Source: Flavivirga amylovorans (GTDB lineage: Bacteria > Bacteroidota > Bacteroidia > Flavobacteriales > Flavobacteriaceae). Taken from it: DNA of 64,000 nucleotides. The position numbers and the translations under genes are program-made. The notes beneath the pieces were generated by a model. The model saw only the letters and a list, made by a program, of their open reading frames with translations, made no database searches and was not told where the DNA came from. The DNA lies in the NCBI RefSeq assembly GCF_030540875.1, contig NZ_JAUOEM010000007.1, forward strand, positions 1 to 64,000, written 5' to 3'. The number at the start of each line of letters is the position of its first letter. The first letter of the stretch is position 1. This document shows positions 7,432 through 18,300 of this stretch, piece by piece.

Positions 7432-8994
7432 TTATAGTTCTCCTCTCCTTCTTACTAACTCTGCTTTAATCTCTCTTGCTCTTTTTTCATTTAGACTATA
7501 TTTATACATAATCCAAATAGCTATTCCAGCAGTTAAAGAAGGTATTATTATATCTGCAATTCTTAGGCTATGCATGGTTTCAGCACTTTGAGTTTCAGCA
7601 TCAGAAATGAAGCCTACTAATTTTAAAACCAGACCACCTAAAAACAAAGCGATAGACTGTCCAATTTTAACCATCCACCAATAAATAGCACCGAAAGTTC
7701 CTTCTTTACGAGGCATGCCATTTTCTAGCTCATCTAAATCACATACATCAGCGGTCATGCTCATCATTAAAGTAAACAAACCTCCTAAGCCAAAGGCTAT
7801 AAATGGTATGGGCATAAAAATTAGCCACGGTGACCCTTGACTTGTATCAATACTAAACCAAGACATACCTACACTCTCTAAAAATGGATTTAAAGATTCA
7901 AATAAAGACGCTACACCACTATTTAGAGATTGACCAAATGCTGTTTTGTTGAAGTTTTCATTTAGTCCATTATCGAACCCCCACCATTTTAAGATATAGC
8001 CAATTATTGAAATGACTGTTGATATAATAAAGGCTTTTCGTTTCCCCCATTTGTTTGCCATTTTAGAAATAATAGGAATCACAATAAAAGCGGTTATAAC
8101 TGCTGTGATTGTCGAGAACCAGGCTGGCCATGTGCCGGCATTTGCATAACTTCCATTATACATATAAAATACAATAATATATACACTAAAAGCCGCGACC
8201 ATTTGAAAACCATTAAAGACTAAGAATGTTGCACCACAAAGCTTCATAAATGGTTTGTTTTTTGAGACCTGTTTAATACCATCCCATAAATCTTTAAGGT
8301 TTGAGGCTAGTGTTTTAAACGTAATTTCTTTTCTGTTTTCCATATTTGCAGAGTCAATACCTCTACAGAAAATAGCAGGTAGTAAGCCTAAAATAACACA
8401 AGCAATACCTACAATTATGGATAGGTGTCTTACTCCTACAGCTTGCGATTCATATATTTGAGGATCGGCAATGATTACCCAAAACCAAGGCACAATCATC
8501 CAGGCAATTTGACCCATAGTGTTTGAAAAAGCCATAAGTCTGGTACGCTCATTATAATCTGATGTCATTTCATAACCCAGACCTACTAACGGCGTAGCAT
8601 ACATCGTATTACCAGCTAAAAATAGTATGGATAGTATAAGAAAATACCAGAAATTATACATTTGAGAATTTTCAGGTGACATTTGCCATGATAAAGCAAA
8701 TAATATTCCGCTTAAAATAGCGCCAATAAATATATAGGGTCTTCGTCGCCCCCATTTTGACTTTGTATTATCAGAGATGAATCCCATAATAGGATCTGAA
8801 AGCGCGTCAAAAAGTCTTGGAAGTGCTCCTAATATTCCTGCATAAAGCGGATCCATTCCAAAAGCGGTAAGTAAAAAGAACATAAAGAACCCTAAGGCAC
8901 CTGGTAATAAATTAAGAACAAAGTGACCAGCTCCAAAAGCGGCTTTTTGCCCTATTGGTACTCTATCTTTCGCTGCAGTTTTTATATTTGACAT
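7432..8994 (-). CDS. GPH-family sugar:cation symporter (MFS)
   Basis: 520 aa with about 12 membrane helices. N-terminal family signatures include LPRLFDALSDPIMGFISD and KWGRRRPYIFIGAI, typical of glycoside-pentoside-hexuronide:cation symporters (MFS_2, MelB-like). There is a long periplasmic or cytoplasmic loop (about 335-385), larger than in MelB. In flavobacterial laminarin loci such symporters are expected to move released glucose or short gluco-oligosaccharides across the inner membrane. It sits between GH30 and the leaderless GH17 with short gaps (30 and 18 bases). Confidence 0.88.
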   Translation of the reverse strand: MSNIKTAAKDRVPIGQKAAFGAGHFVLNLLPGALGFFMFFLLTAFGMDPLYAGILGALPRLFDALSDPIMGFISDNTKSKWGRRRPYIFIGAILSGILFALSWQMSPENSQMYNFWYFLILSILFLAGNTMYATPLVGLGYEMTSDYNERTRLMAFSNTMGQIAWMIVPWFWVIIADPQIYESQAVGVRHLSIIVGIACVILGLLPAIFCRGIDSANMENRKEITFKTLASNLKDLWDGIKQVSKNKPFMKLCGATFLVFNGFQMVAAFSVYIIVFYMYNGSYANAGTWPAWFSTITAVITAFIVIPIISKMANKWGKRKAFIISTVISIIGYILKWWGFDNGLNENFNKTAFGQSLNSGVASLFESLNPFLESVGMSWFSIDTSQGSPWLIFMPIPFIAFGLGGLFTLMMSMTADVCDLDELENGMPRKEGTFGAIYWWMVKIGQSIALFLGGLVLKLVGFISDAETQSAETMHSLRIADIIIPSLTAGIAIWIMYKYSLNEKRAREIKAELVRRRGEL

Positions 8995-9024
8995 ATCTTA
9001 GCTAATTAGTTAGTTAAACTTCAT

Positions 9025-10518
9025 TTAGTTAGAAATTACAATAGTTTGAATGGCTTTAGCGTCTATTGCAAATTCTTTTACTTTTCCATGCATCGACAGG
9101 TTAATACTTTTAGGGGTTTCGGTTTCATTAAAAGTCACAACAACGATAGATCCATCAGGGTTTTGAGCTGCTGTAACCATAAGTTCTTCATCTGAGTTTT
9201 CAAGTCCGATAATTTTTGCTCCGGGTCTGATATATTTGCTAAAATGAGCCATTGTGTAATAAATAGGAGTGAAGTAAACCTCATCGGCATCTGGATCAAC
9301 AATTACTGGAGCTACACACCAGTTCTCAAACCAGTTAGGCCCTCCTTGACGGTCTAAGACCATATTCCAATCTACCCAACCATCTACCCAATTGTTCAGG
9401 CACCCAATGATATCTCTGGCATATCTATTTACCGGTGCATATTTGGGGTGTAAATGTTTTTCTTCTTCCGATGCCCAATCCCATCCCCAATCGGTTGCTT
9501 CTTTGCTCCAATACCAGGCATCGTCTTTCCATTTTGGGACTTCAGAATCTACACAGCCCTCAGTTTCTATTAAGAGTTTCTCAGGAGCTTTATTATGGGC
9601 ATATTGCAAGGCCTCCGGAAAATAGTCATAAGTACTTTCATACCAGTGTATAGCCGTGCCATCAAAGTATTTTGAGGAGGCTTCATCTCTGTACATTTCA
9701 TCTACCCATTCTTTTAAACCTGCTCGGTTTTGATCGTAGCCTAAAATAATTTTATCGCCATATCCGTCATGTTCTAATTTTGGCCCTAGGTGAAACTGGA
9801 CAAAGTCTGTCATCTCTTTGGGAGAAAAATGCATGCTCTCCCAATTATTACCATTTCCATGAGGTTCATTTTCAACCGTAAATCCCCAAATATCAATACC
9901 TTCGGCTTTATAGGCATCTAGATATTTAGAAAAGAAGAGTGCCCAGGTGTCGTAATACTCTGGAAGCAATTTACCACCAACCCAACTGTTATTATCTTTC
10001 ATCCATGGTGCCGCAGACCATGGAGACGCAAATATTTTAAACCCATCTTCAGAGATTGCCGAAGCATCTTTTATCACAGGGATTAGGTCGTCCATATCTT
10101 CTTCTATGGTAAAATGTTCTAAGTTTTTATCACCTTCTACTGGTGAATATGAATAATTGGATAATGAAAAATCACAAGAATTCATATGTGTTCGTGTAAG
10201 CGAATACCTAGCACCTTCTTTAGCAAAATAAGCTCTTAAAATAGTATCACGATTTTCTTTACTTAACTTGTTTAATAGGTAAGCTGATGACTCTGTAAAA
10301 GCTCCTCCAAAGCCTGTAATAGTTTGAAAGGTTTGCTCTGGTTTTAAGCGGATGTTTACTTTAATATCTGACTTTTGAAACTCATTAATTTTAGTCAGTT
10401 GATTTCCTTTAGCCGAAGTTTCAAAAACGGCAGCTTGCAATTTGTTTTCTGATTCCGTACAACTCATCATCATGAATAAAAGACAGTAGACATAATATTT
10501 TAAATGTTTCATAATCAT
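9025..10518 (-). CDS. GH30 beta-glucanase/glucosidase, lipoprotein
   Basis: 497 aa. The signal sequence ends in MMSC with Cys20, a probable lipobox, so it is anchored in a membrane. The catalytic domain opens with the GH30 hallmark ITGFGGAFTESSA. The acid/base is E218 in TVENEP and the nucleophile is probably E320 in IETEGC, by alignment with glucocerebrosidase SEAC. GH30 members in marine flavobacterial laminarin loci remove beta-1,6-glucose branches or cut beta-1,6-glucan. That role is inferred here from the GH16/GH17 neighbours. The end domain (about 425-497) is a beta-sandwich. The start could be Met1 or Met3. Confidence 0.9.
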   Translation of the reverse strand: MIMKHLKYYVYCLLFMMMSCTESENKLQAAVFETSAKGNQLTKINEFQKSDIKVNIRLKPEQTFQTITGFGGAFTESSAYLLNKLSKENRDTILRAYFAKEGARYSLTRTHMNSCDFSLSNYSYSPVEGDKNLEHFTIEEDMDDLIPVIKDASAISEDGFKIFASPWSAAPWMKDNNSWVGGKLLPEYYDTWALFFSKYLDAYKAEGIDIWGFTVENEPHGNGNNWESMHFSPKEMTDFVQFHLGPKLEHDGYGDKIILGYDQNRAGLKEWVDEMYRDEASSKYFDGTAIHWYESTYDYFPEALQYAHNKAPEKLLIETEGCVDSEVPKWKDDAWYWSKEATDWGWDWASEEEKHLHPKYAPVNRYARDIIGCLNNWVDGWVDWNMVLDRQGGPNWFENWCVAPVIVDPDADEVYFTPIYYTMAHFSKYIRPGAKIIGLENSDEELMVTAAQNPDGSIVVVTFNETETPKSINLSMHGKVKEFAIDAKAIQTIVISN

Positions 10519-10530
10519 TTACAATAGATT

Positions 10531-11820
10531 TTAATGTGTAACACTAAACTCTGCATGCGTTGGAGGCACTAAAACCTCTTGCATTAAAGCTTCTTTATTT
10601 CCATTGTAGGTTTTTGTTATTGGGTTGCCGTCTCTGGTTAATCCATCGAATATGCCTTTATCAACCATGTCCCATAAGGCATATTTGGCTTGCCCTTTTA
10701 GATTAATGAGACCAAAGTGATTTTCTGAGCCCAATTTATTTGCGGCATCTTTCCATTGCTCATCAAAAGCCTCAAAATAGAAGCAGGAGATGTTTGTTTT
10801 ATTAGTCCAGTCTCTCATCAATTCATGATAACGCCCAGATTTATATTCGTCTGTAGCTCTAGACCCCTTTTTACTATAGTGTCCATTTGAGAGGGTTGCC
10901 CATCCTGTTTCTCCAATATGAATAGGTTTGTTTATTCCTAAACTGTTTACATAGCTTGAAACACTGTCGTATTGTGTTTTGGAAAAATTAAGTGCCCGCT
11001 GCATAGCTGATTCAATTTTTTCGTCATCAGACAGGTTAGATTCATCATCAGGAGCTAACCAAAACTCAGGGTTATAATGGGTATTGTGCATTGGGTAGGT
11101 ATGCATGGAAATATAATCTACGGCTTTAATTAGTTTTTCAAGGTCTTCTGTGTGATAGCTTGCGTCTCCACCACCCCAAGAAGAAAAATCATCTGAGCTG
11201 GTTATCCATAAAGACTCTGGAAGCTCTCCAGATGTCTTTAATCCTTGCAGATGGGTTACCCATTTTAAAATGACATTGGGGCGAACAAAGTAGCTTGTTG
11301 CCCAATTTACCATAGCTTCGTTTCCTACAGCAATAATCTTTACAATATCTGGGTATGTTTTAGCCAATGCGACTGCTCTTTCAATTTCGGCTGCATTGTT
11401 TTCGCTTTCAACGTCATGGTTGGGTGCTTTATCAGTCCATGCGTTCTGGCAATCAATCCAGGCACCTAGCATCACATACATTTCAAAAGTTGGGTCGTCG
11501 CTTTTTAATTCTCTTATGGCTTTTAATATGTTTGGAGCTTGTTGCAGTTGTACATTGTAAGTACGTAATATTTTAATTCCCATAGCTGCTAAAATTTTCA
11601 TGTCTTCTTTTAGCTGAGGTATTGTTGGTTGAATATCTCGGGAGACTTGTCTGTAACCTCCATATGAAATGGCTAAATACTCCGGGTTTCCTAAAATATC
11701 TGCTGCAGTTATATGTTTTTCTTCAGTCACTTTTTTTATTGCTTTTTTAGACTTATTTGCACATCCTATTGTGGCAATTAAAATGGTTAGTAATAAGAGT
11801 CTTTTTAACTTTGTTTTCAT
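10531..11820 (-). CDS. GH17 glucanase lipoprotein
   Basis: 429 aa. Lipobox ATIGC with Cys20 after an LLLLTILIA core, so it is a membrane lipoprotein. The GH17 fold is shown by AVGNEAMV (acid/base E168), MHTYPMHNTHYN and HIGETGWA (nucleophile E304). An inserted acidic stretch (about 255-275) distinguishes it from the 308-aa GH17 of the same operon. Likely an endo- or exo-acting beta-1,3-glucanase at the cell surface or in the periplasm. Ten bases separate it from the phosphorylase gene upstream and 12 from GH30 downstream. Confidence 0.9.
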   Translation of the reverse strand: MKTKLKRLLLLTILIATIGCANKSKKAIKKVTEEKHITAADILGNPEYLAISYGGYRQVSRDIQPTIPQLKEDMKILAAMGIKILRTYNVQLQQAPNILKAIRELKSDDPTFEMYVMLGAWIDCQNAWTDKAPNHDVESENNAAEIERAVALAKTYPDIVKIIAVGNEAMVNWATSYFVRPNVILKWVTHLQGLKTSGELPESLWITSSDDFSSWGGGDASYHTEDLEKLIKAVDYISMHTYPMHNTHYNPEFWLAPDDESNLSDDEKIESAMQRALNFSKTQYDSVSSYVNSLGINKPIHIGETGWATLSNGHYSKKGSRATDEYKSGRYHELMRDWTNKTNISCFYFEAFDEQWKDAANKLGSENHFGLINLKGQAKYALWDMVDKGIFDGLTRDGNPITKTYNGNKEALMQEVLVPPTHAEFSVTH

Positions 11821-11830
11821 CGGTTTGCTT

Positions 11831-14800
11831 TTATCTTTTTAGCAATACATTTATTTGAGTTACTTCACCTTTTCTTTGGAAAATTGATTTCGATATTTCT
11901 GAGATAAGGCTTAAATTATCAAAGTTCAATTGTCTATTATTATTAAAAAAGACTTGTAAGCTATCTTTATTTGAAAGCTGATATTTGATAGGAACTTGGC
12001 AGTAGGTAAAGCAAAGTGTATCTGCTTCCAATAACATTTCCCATTCCATCTTTTTAACATCTGTATAGGTGAAAGTTTTCGGGGTTTTTAAAAATTCTTC
12101 TTTACGTAATAAACGTGGGTTAAATGTGATACGGCCATTGTTTACAAAAACACCAAGTTCACCAAACCTGTTTAATACATCTTCTTTAACCTGACCGGTC
12201 ATTCCTGGTTGTTGAGCACCTTTGGTCGCTGGTGTATGGGAATATGGGTCGGTTGGAAATGCACCATAAAGCTCAGGCGACTTATGTACGCCAATACCAG
12301 CGTTTATTTCATAATAATGATCTAAAAGCTTTCCGATGAGTTTTTCGTTTTGACTGGTGTTTATTGCCTGTAAACAATTTTCCTGAACAGCTAATAATAA
12401 CTTAGATACCATGTGCCAGTAAATAGACCCTAAACCTTCGTAACCAAAAAATGTTCCTGAACGCCCGGTGAATGATTTATGATCGAAAATTTCTTCAAAA
12501 ATGGTTAGTAGCAGTTTGGTGTCTTTTTCTACAAGAGGTTCGTAACTGTCTTTTGGTAAATTTTCTAGAGCTTCTTTTAAACTGTTAGCGTTATTGAAGT
12601 TACCATTAAAATGATACCCACTTAAAACATCTTTTTCAACGATATGACTGTTGCCATCTTCTATTAATTGCTTTAATAAATCTGATTGTTCTACTTTTTC
12701 AGACGGAATATTATTTTTCTTATCAAATCGAGGTAATTCTTTGTCTGGGTATAAAACATAACTGTATTGATCGTCTCTAAAGAGCGCACTATTTTTTAAG
12801 CAATTTAATAGATCTAAAGCTTCTTTTGGAGACAAATAACCAGAGCTTAAAGCAGCTACTTGTCCTTCTAACATTTCTGGTAAATACGAGATGGATACTT
12901 CTTCGTCATTTTCAACCGTCATTAAGTTATAGGCATGGAACATATTATCCTTTCGCTTATTAGCATCAATAGTATGTTGTAAATAGTTTTTTGTTATTGC
13001 TATAAAACTTAAAATTGCCGATCGGGTTATAACGGTTTTGTTACTTGTAAACCCTTCTTCATAAATGGTATTTCTATACTTACTTCCTGCTGAACCTAAA
13101 CCATCCAGAATAGTCTTTCTGTCTTTATTTGATACGTTTCCTGAAAGTGTGTGTTTATTTGTTTCTAATGTTGATACAATCTCATCAAAGAAGATTTTTA
13201 ATGCTTCAGATATTTCGATTTGTTTTGTTTCGGATTTTTCAATAATGTTTTCGAAGAAATTTAAAAAGCGATATAAATAGTATAGAGTGACCATAGATAC
13301 GCCATTACCTACTAAGGCATTATTAGCGTCGTTCCATTCTGGCCGTTGTGTGTTTAGCCAAATACCACCTTCGGGAATAAAATTAGACACTTTGGCTAAT
13401 ACCGTAGTGATTAATTTTTCAATTAAATTGACTTTGTAAATGGCATCTTTTTTATCTCTTAGCAATGCACCATCTGCTCCTAATTTTTGTTTAGCTTCAT
13501 TAATTTTTGCATCTAACTTGTGGTCAAAATCAATAGTGTCTTTTGGATTAATGAGTGTATCCTGATAACTTTTAATTTTATAAGGTACATTGGCATAAAC
13601 AAAAATATCCTGATCAAAGCGCGCTTCAAGTTTTCCGGGATAATGGTCTTCTATAAATTCTAGAAACTTTAAAAGGTAAATGATCTGATGATCGCCCCAA
13701 TAGCCAATATAAGACCAAGGGTCGTTCTCTTCAATAACTTCCCAATCGAAGCCATCTTTTGTGACGCGATATGGGTTATAGCCTTCAAATGTGGTAGCAT
13801 TTAAAAACTTATGAATCATACTCTCTATAAATTCTGGGTATGAATGTGCAAGTGCCTCCCAATTTTGAAAAATATCCCGCCAGTTGCCTTCGTAGTCTAA
13901 TATTTTAGAACCATCAATTTCGCTATGTGTATTTATCGAAAACTTATTCCAAGGTCTGCTAGGGTCACCGTGTCTTCTACTAAATTTTAATGGCAAGTAC
14001 TCAAAACTAAGTCGCTTAAAGACATCATCTACGTCTTGTTCTGCAAGATTCTTTAAATAATTAAGTGTGAACGTTTCAGGTAAGTTTTTTAACTGATCTT
14101 TCTTTTTATTAAAAAAGGATTTATTAGCCTTGGCTATATATTTTATAAAATCAGTTTTTTCAATAGTATAACCATCATCAAAAATACCACCACGCATAAT
14201 ATTAAATAGTGTGTTTGAAAAATGCCTAGTGTTGATTAAAGGATCTGCGGTTAGTTGTAATCCATCTGAAGCACTTGTTAACTGAATTAAGTTTTTAGTT
14301 CCGGCATCAATATCTTTTTGAATAAGACGAGTAATATCTTTTTCGTTTTTAATGATTTTTGAAACCTTAACAATATCTGAAATGGACTGATTAACATTCG
14401 CTACAAACATCCAATTTTTTTCTGCTCCTGCATCTAATGTTATTTCGGCTGAGACAAAATAAGCGCCTTTCTCTGCTTTAATGTCAACTTCCTGATGAAT
14501 GTCTTGACGTTTTCTAAAATTGTCTAATTGTAGTGAGGACAATAAATGAGTAGGATTTTGAAGCCCTGCAGACCATACCGTGTTAGCTTTTAAAGCTTCA
14601 CTTGGTTCTGCTTTATCAACAATAACAGCACTTAATGCATAAACACCCAAGCCAACTTCTATCTGTAATTCACTCTTTTTGTAGGCATCTACTAAATTAC
14701 TTCTACCGCTTTGTGTATCGGCGGTTACGCTTGCGGGTAAAATATTTTGTAATCCATCTAAAACATTAACATTAATTTTAAAATCAGAATTATTTATTAA

Positions 14801-15289
14801 CGTTGATTTTTTTACAAATCCAAATTCATTGCTAGTGTTCCAATGGTATCTGTATGTTAAGCCTAAATCAAGGTTATTCTCTTCAAAAACAATTTTATTC
14901 CCATATATATTCTTGTACAGGTTTGTTTGGGTCTTGTAAATACCCATCTGGCGAATAGAAAATGGTTCCCATATGTGTGGCTTTCCATTTTTATGTATCT
15001 GGAAAATAGCCTTACTTCCAGTAATTTCCGATGATTCGGTTATTTTATCATCTGTATAATAAGGAAATAATGAAAACTCCGCATTCTTTCTTCCAGCAGT
15101 TAAGCCCCCGTTGCTTGAAATAAACATCCAGTGATTAGAATCGCTGACTATGCTCATAAAGAAAGAGCGCATCGCATCACTATTAGAAATTTTATAATAG
15201 GTTTCATTTTCAAAGCTCACATAGTCCCCTTTTATACTACTCATATGATTTGAAATTTTAGGTTCATCTATAAAAACTGTACTATTCAT
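11831..15289 (-). CDS. GH149-type beta-1,3-oligoglucan phosphorylase
   Basis: 1152 aa, no signal peptide, so cytoplasmic. Size and motifs fit GH149, the large relatives of cellobiose phosphorylase (GH94) that split beta-1,3-gluco-oligosaccharides with phosphate to give glucose-1-phosphate. Visible: an N-terminal beta-sandwich part, then a helical barrel with RPEWNDANNALVG, whose D654 lies where GH94 has its catalytic acid. The C-terminal block holds HKSPELYGAFPTDPYSHTPA followed by KGAQQPGMTGQVKED, which reads like the phosphate-site region. Its place between surface proteins and glycosidases supports a laminari-oligosaccharide substrate. Family assignment is from memory of the motifs, not a search. 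Confidence 0.85.
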   Translation of the reverse strand: MNSTVFIDEPKISNHMSSIKGDYVSFENETYYKISNSDAMRSFFMSIVSDSNHWMFISSNGGLTAGRKNAEFSLFPYYTDDKITESSEITGSKAIFQIHKNGKPHIWEPFSIRQMGIYKTQTNLYKNIYGNKIVFEENNLDLGLTYRYHWNTSNEFGFVKKSTLINNSDFKINVNVLDGLQNILPASVTADTQSGRSNLVDAYKKSELQIEVGLGVYALSAVIVDKAEPSEALKANTVWSAGLQNPTHLLSSLQLDNFRKRQDIHQEVDIKAEKGAYFVSAEITLDAGAEKNWMFVANVNQSISDIVKVSKIIKNEKDITRLIQKDIDAGTKNLIQLTSASDGLQLTADPLINTRHFSNTLFNIMRGGIFDDGYTIEKTDFIKYIAKANKSFFNKKKDQLKNLPETFTLNYLKNLAEQDVDDVFKRLSFEYLPLKFSRRHGDPSRPWNKFSINTHSEIDGSKILDYEGNWRDIFQNWEALAHSYPEFIESMIHKFLNATTFEGYNPYRVTKDGFDWEVIEENDPWSYIGYWGDHQIIYLLKFLEFIEDHYPGKLEARFDQDIFVYANVPYKIKSYQDTLINPKDTIDFDHKLDAKINEAKQKLGADGALLRDKKDAIYKVNLIEKLITTVLAKVSNFIPEGGIWLNTQRPEWNDANNALVGNGVSMVTLYYLYRFLNFFENIIEKSETKQIEISEALKIFFDEIVSTLETNKHTLSGNVSNKDRKTILDGLGSAGSKYRNTIYEEGFTSNKTVITRSAILSFIAITKNYLQHTIDANKRKDNMFHAYNLMTVENDEEVSISYLPEMLEGQVAALSSGYLSPKEALDLLNCLKNSALFRDDQYSYVLYPDKELPRFDKKNNIPSEKVEQSDLLKQLIEDGNSHIVEKDVLSGYHFNGNFNNANSLKEALENLPKDSYEPLVEKDTKLLLTIFEEIFDHKSFTGRSGTFFGYEGLGSIYWHMVSKLLLAVQENCLQAINTSQNEKLIGKLLDHYYEINAGIGVHKSPELYGAFPTDPYSHTPATKGAQQPGMTGQVKEDVLNRFGELGVFVNNGRITFNPRLLRKEEFLKTPKTFTYTDVKKMEWEMLLEADTLCFTYCQVPIKYQLSNKDSLQVFFNNNRQLNFDNLSLISEISKSIFQRKGEVTQINVLLKR

Positions 15290-15314
15290 TTAACTTTTTT
15301 AAAGTTTGTTTTAA

Positions 15315-15357
15315 TAAAAAGGCTAGCTAGTGGATCACATTTGTGCTAGCCTTTTTT
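15315..15357. terminator. intra-operon terminator/attenuator hairpin
   Basis: Stem with AAAAAGGCTAGC (15316-15327) paired to GCTAGCC plus T-run (15345-15357), loop about 17 bases, T-runs on both strands. It lies between the repeat lipoprotein gene (stop at 15396) and the GH149 gene (start 15289), the only large gap (106 bases) in the operon. Confidence 0.75.
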
Positions 15358-15395
15358 TATTTACACTATGTTTTTTTATGCTTCTTGAACTAATC

Positions 15396-18300
15396 TTATT
15401 CAAGTCTTATATCATCGAAATAATAGGTTTCTTCTGAATCTGTAAGGGTACCATCTGTACCGTCTGGGTTATCTGGTTTTACAACCAGTTGATTAAGTCC
15501 GGTATTATTACCAGGGATGCCCGTAAATACTACCTCTACCTCAGTCCAAGTATTGGCCTGTGTTATGGTTCTATATTGTGGTCCTGGGTTTCCTGAACCT
15601 GGAGGTTGAGGATCGCTATTTACTTCAAACTTCATAACCACATTTGCTTTGGTTGAATACACTTTGAATTTAAATGTTTTAGTAGCATCAAAATTACTAG
15701 GGAAAGGATTTTGGAAACCACCCCATCTATTCGTTCCGTTGCCTTTAACGACTTTCAATACATTATCTGAAGTGTTTATTCCCCCTATTGCAGGGTTTGC
15801 TGAAAGCTCTGTCGTAATACTTCCATCGTTAGCAAAGGTGCTAATGAAAGATTCACAGCTTTCAAAATCTACTGGGAATGCTGTCGCAGCAACTGCCGAA
15901 CCGGAACATCCACCAGTACCACCAGTTGATCCTGACTTATAGAAATATAGGTTATCCATGAAAACAACAGCTGGGTTCACCCCTTTTTGCGCATCAATTT
16001 TGAACTGCAAGATTTTAGTAAAATCAACCCCTGTAAAATCAGTTACAGGAATATCATAACTCTTCCATTCACCTTGTGTTAAATTTGGTAAGCCGACCAA
16101 TAATTCGTTTGGAGGACTTATTGGCGTTATTTCTAATACCGTAGCGTCTGGTGTCCAAACATCGACATGTAAAAATTCCATATCGGAGAAATCCGTATCA
16201 CCTGCCAATTGCATCCCTATGAATTTCACATTGCTATATTTTATCGCATCGTTACCTTGAATAGCCACCGTTTCGGAAACTAAATCACCTTGCCAATTGG
16301 TATCTAAATTGGTACCCGCTATATCCGTATACGTATCACTAAATACTGATTTTACATTCGCAGCGTCCTGAGTTGGTGTTGGTGCCGCCATTGTTGGTTC
16401 TGTAGGCGCAGGTCCTGATTTGTAGAAATACAGGTTGTCCATATAGACTACAGCTGGATTCACACCTTTTTGCGCATCAATTTTGAACTGTAATATTTTA
16501 GTAAAATCAACCCCTGTAAAATCAGTTACAGGAATATCATAACTCTTCCATTCACCTTGTGTTAAATTTGGTAAGCCGACCAATAATTCGTTTGGAGGAC
16601 TTATCGGCGTTATTTCTAACACCGTAGCGTCTGGTGTCCAAACATCGACATGTAAAAATTCCATATCGGAGAAATCCGTATCACCTGCCAATTGCATCCC
16701 TATGAATTTCACATTGCTATATTTTATCGCATCATTACCAGCTATAGACACAGTTTCAGAAACTAAATCACCTTGCCAGTTGGTATCTAAATTAGTACCC
16801 GCTATATCGGTATATGTATCACTGAATACAGATTTTACATTAGCAGCATCTTGAGTAGGTGTTGGTGCTGCCATGGTTGGTTCTGTAGGAGCGGATCCTC
16901 CTGATTTATAGAAATATAGGTTATCCATATAGACTACAGCTGGATTCACACCTTTTTGTGCATCAATTTTGAACTGTAATATTTTAGTAAAATCAACCCC
17001 TGTAAAATCAGTTACAGGAATATCATAACTCTTCCATTCACCTTGTGTTAAATTTGGTAAGCCAACTAATAATTCATTTGGAGGGCTTATCGGCGTTATT
17101 TCTAATACCGTAGCATCCGGCGTCCAAATATCGACATGTAAAAATTCCATATCAGAGAAATCGGTATCTCCTGCCAATTGCATCCCTATGAATTTCACAT
17201 TGCTATACTTTATGGCATCATTACCTTGAATTGCCACCGTTTCGGAAACTAAATCGCCTTGCCAATTGGTATCTAAATTAGTACCGGCTATGTCTGTATA
17301 GGTATCACTAAATACTGATTTAACATTTGCAGCGTCCTGAGTTGGTGTTGGTGCTGCAGTTGTTGGCTCAGTAGATGTACCACCTCCACCATCACCAAAG
17401 GAAATATCATCGAAATAATAAGTTTCTTCAGAATCTGTTAAGGTACCGTCTGTACCATCTGGATTATCTGGTTTTATAACCAACTGATTAAGACCTGTGT
17501 TATTACCAGGTATTCCCGTAAATATTACCTCTACTTCAGTCCACGTGTTAGCATCTGTTATAGTCGCGTATTGTGGGCCGGGGTTTCCAGAACCAGCAGG
17601 TTGAGGGTTGCTGTTTACCTCAAATTTCATAACAGCATTAGCCTTAGATGAGTATACTTTCACCTTAAGTGTTTTGGTCGCATCAAAATTTTCAGGAAAT
17701 GCATTTTGAAATCCAGCCCATCTGTTAGTTCCGTTAGCTTTAACTACTTTTAATACATTATCTGAGGTGTTTACACCAGCTTTATCCGGGTTGCCTGAAA
17801 GCTCAGTAGTTATACTTCCGTCGTTGGCAAATGAGTCTACAAAAGACTCACAGGCTTCAAAATCTACAGGGAATACAGTTGCTGCAACAGGCGTATCTGT
17901 ACATGCTCCTCCTGTAGTATCTGTTTCAACTTGCTCTAAATTATCGAAGTAAAAAGTTCCTGAGGCTGTGCCTGGGCCATCTACAAAAATCACGAGCTTA
18001 GGATATGTTCCCGAATCGGAGAAGTTAAAAGATAATTCTTCCCAACCTGTACCGCCATGATTAACCGTAACTTCGACAAAATCATTTTCTGAAATTTCAA
18101 GTTTAAGTAGTACGCTTATTGGAGCGTCTGACCAAAAATCCATTTTTATGGTTTTTTCTGTAGATAGGTCTATTGAAGTTCCTAACTCGAAAGCAATACC
18201 TTCAAAAGTAGCTCCGCTATTGGTTAATGCTCCAACTTTTGAAGCATCCGTATTTGACCCTGAAGGATCGGGATTATCTACTATTGCAAAAGAAGCACCA

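Noticed and set aside
15935-17370. Regularly spaced near-identical blocks, at first sight a long repeat array
   Set aside because: The period of about 485 bases and the open reading frame through all copies show they are protein modules, not a CRISPR or noncoding satellite.
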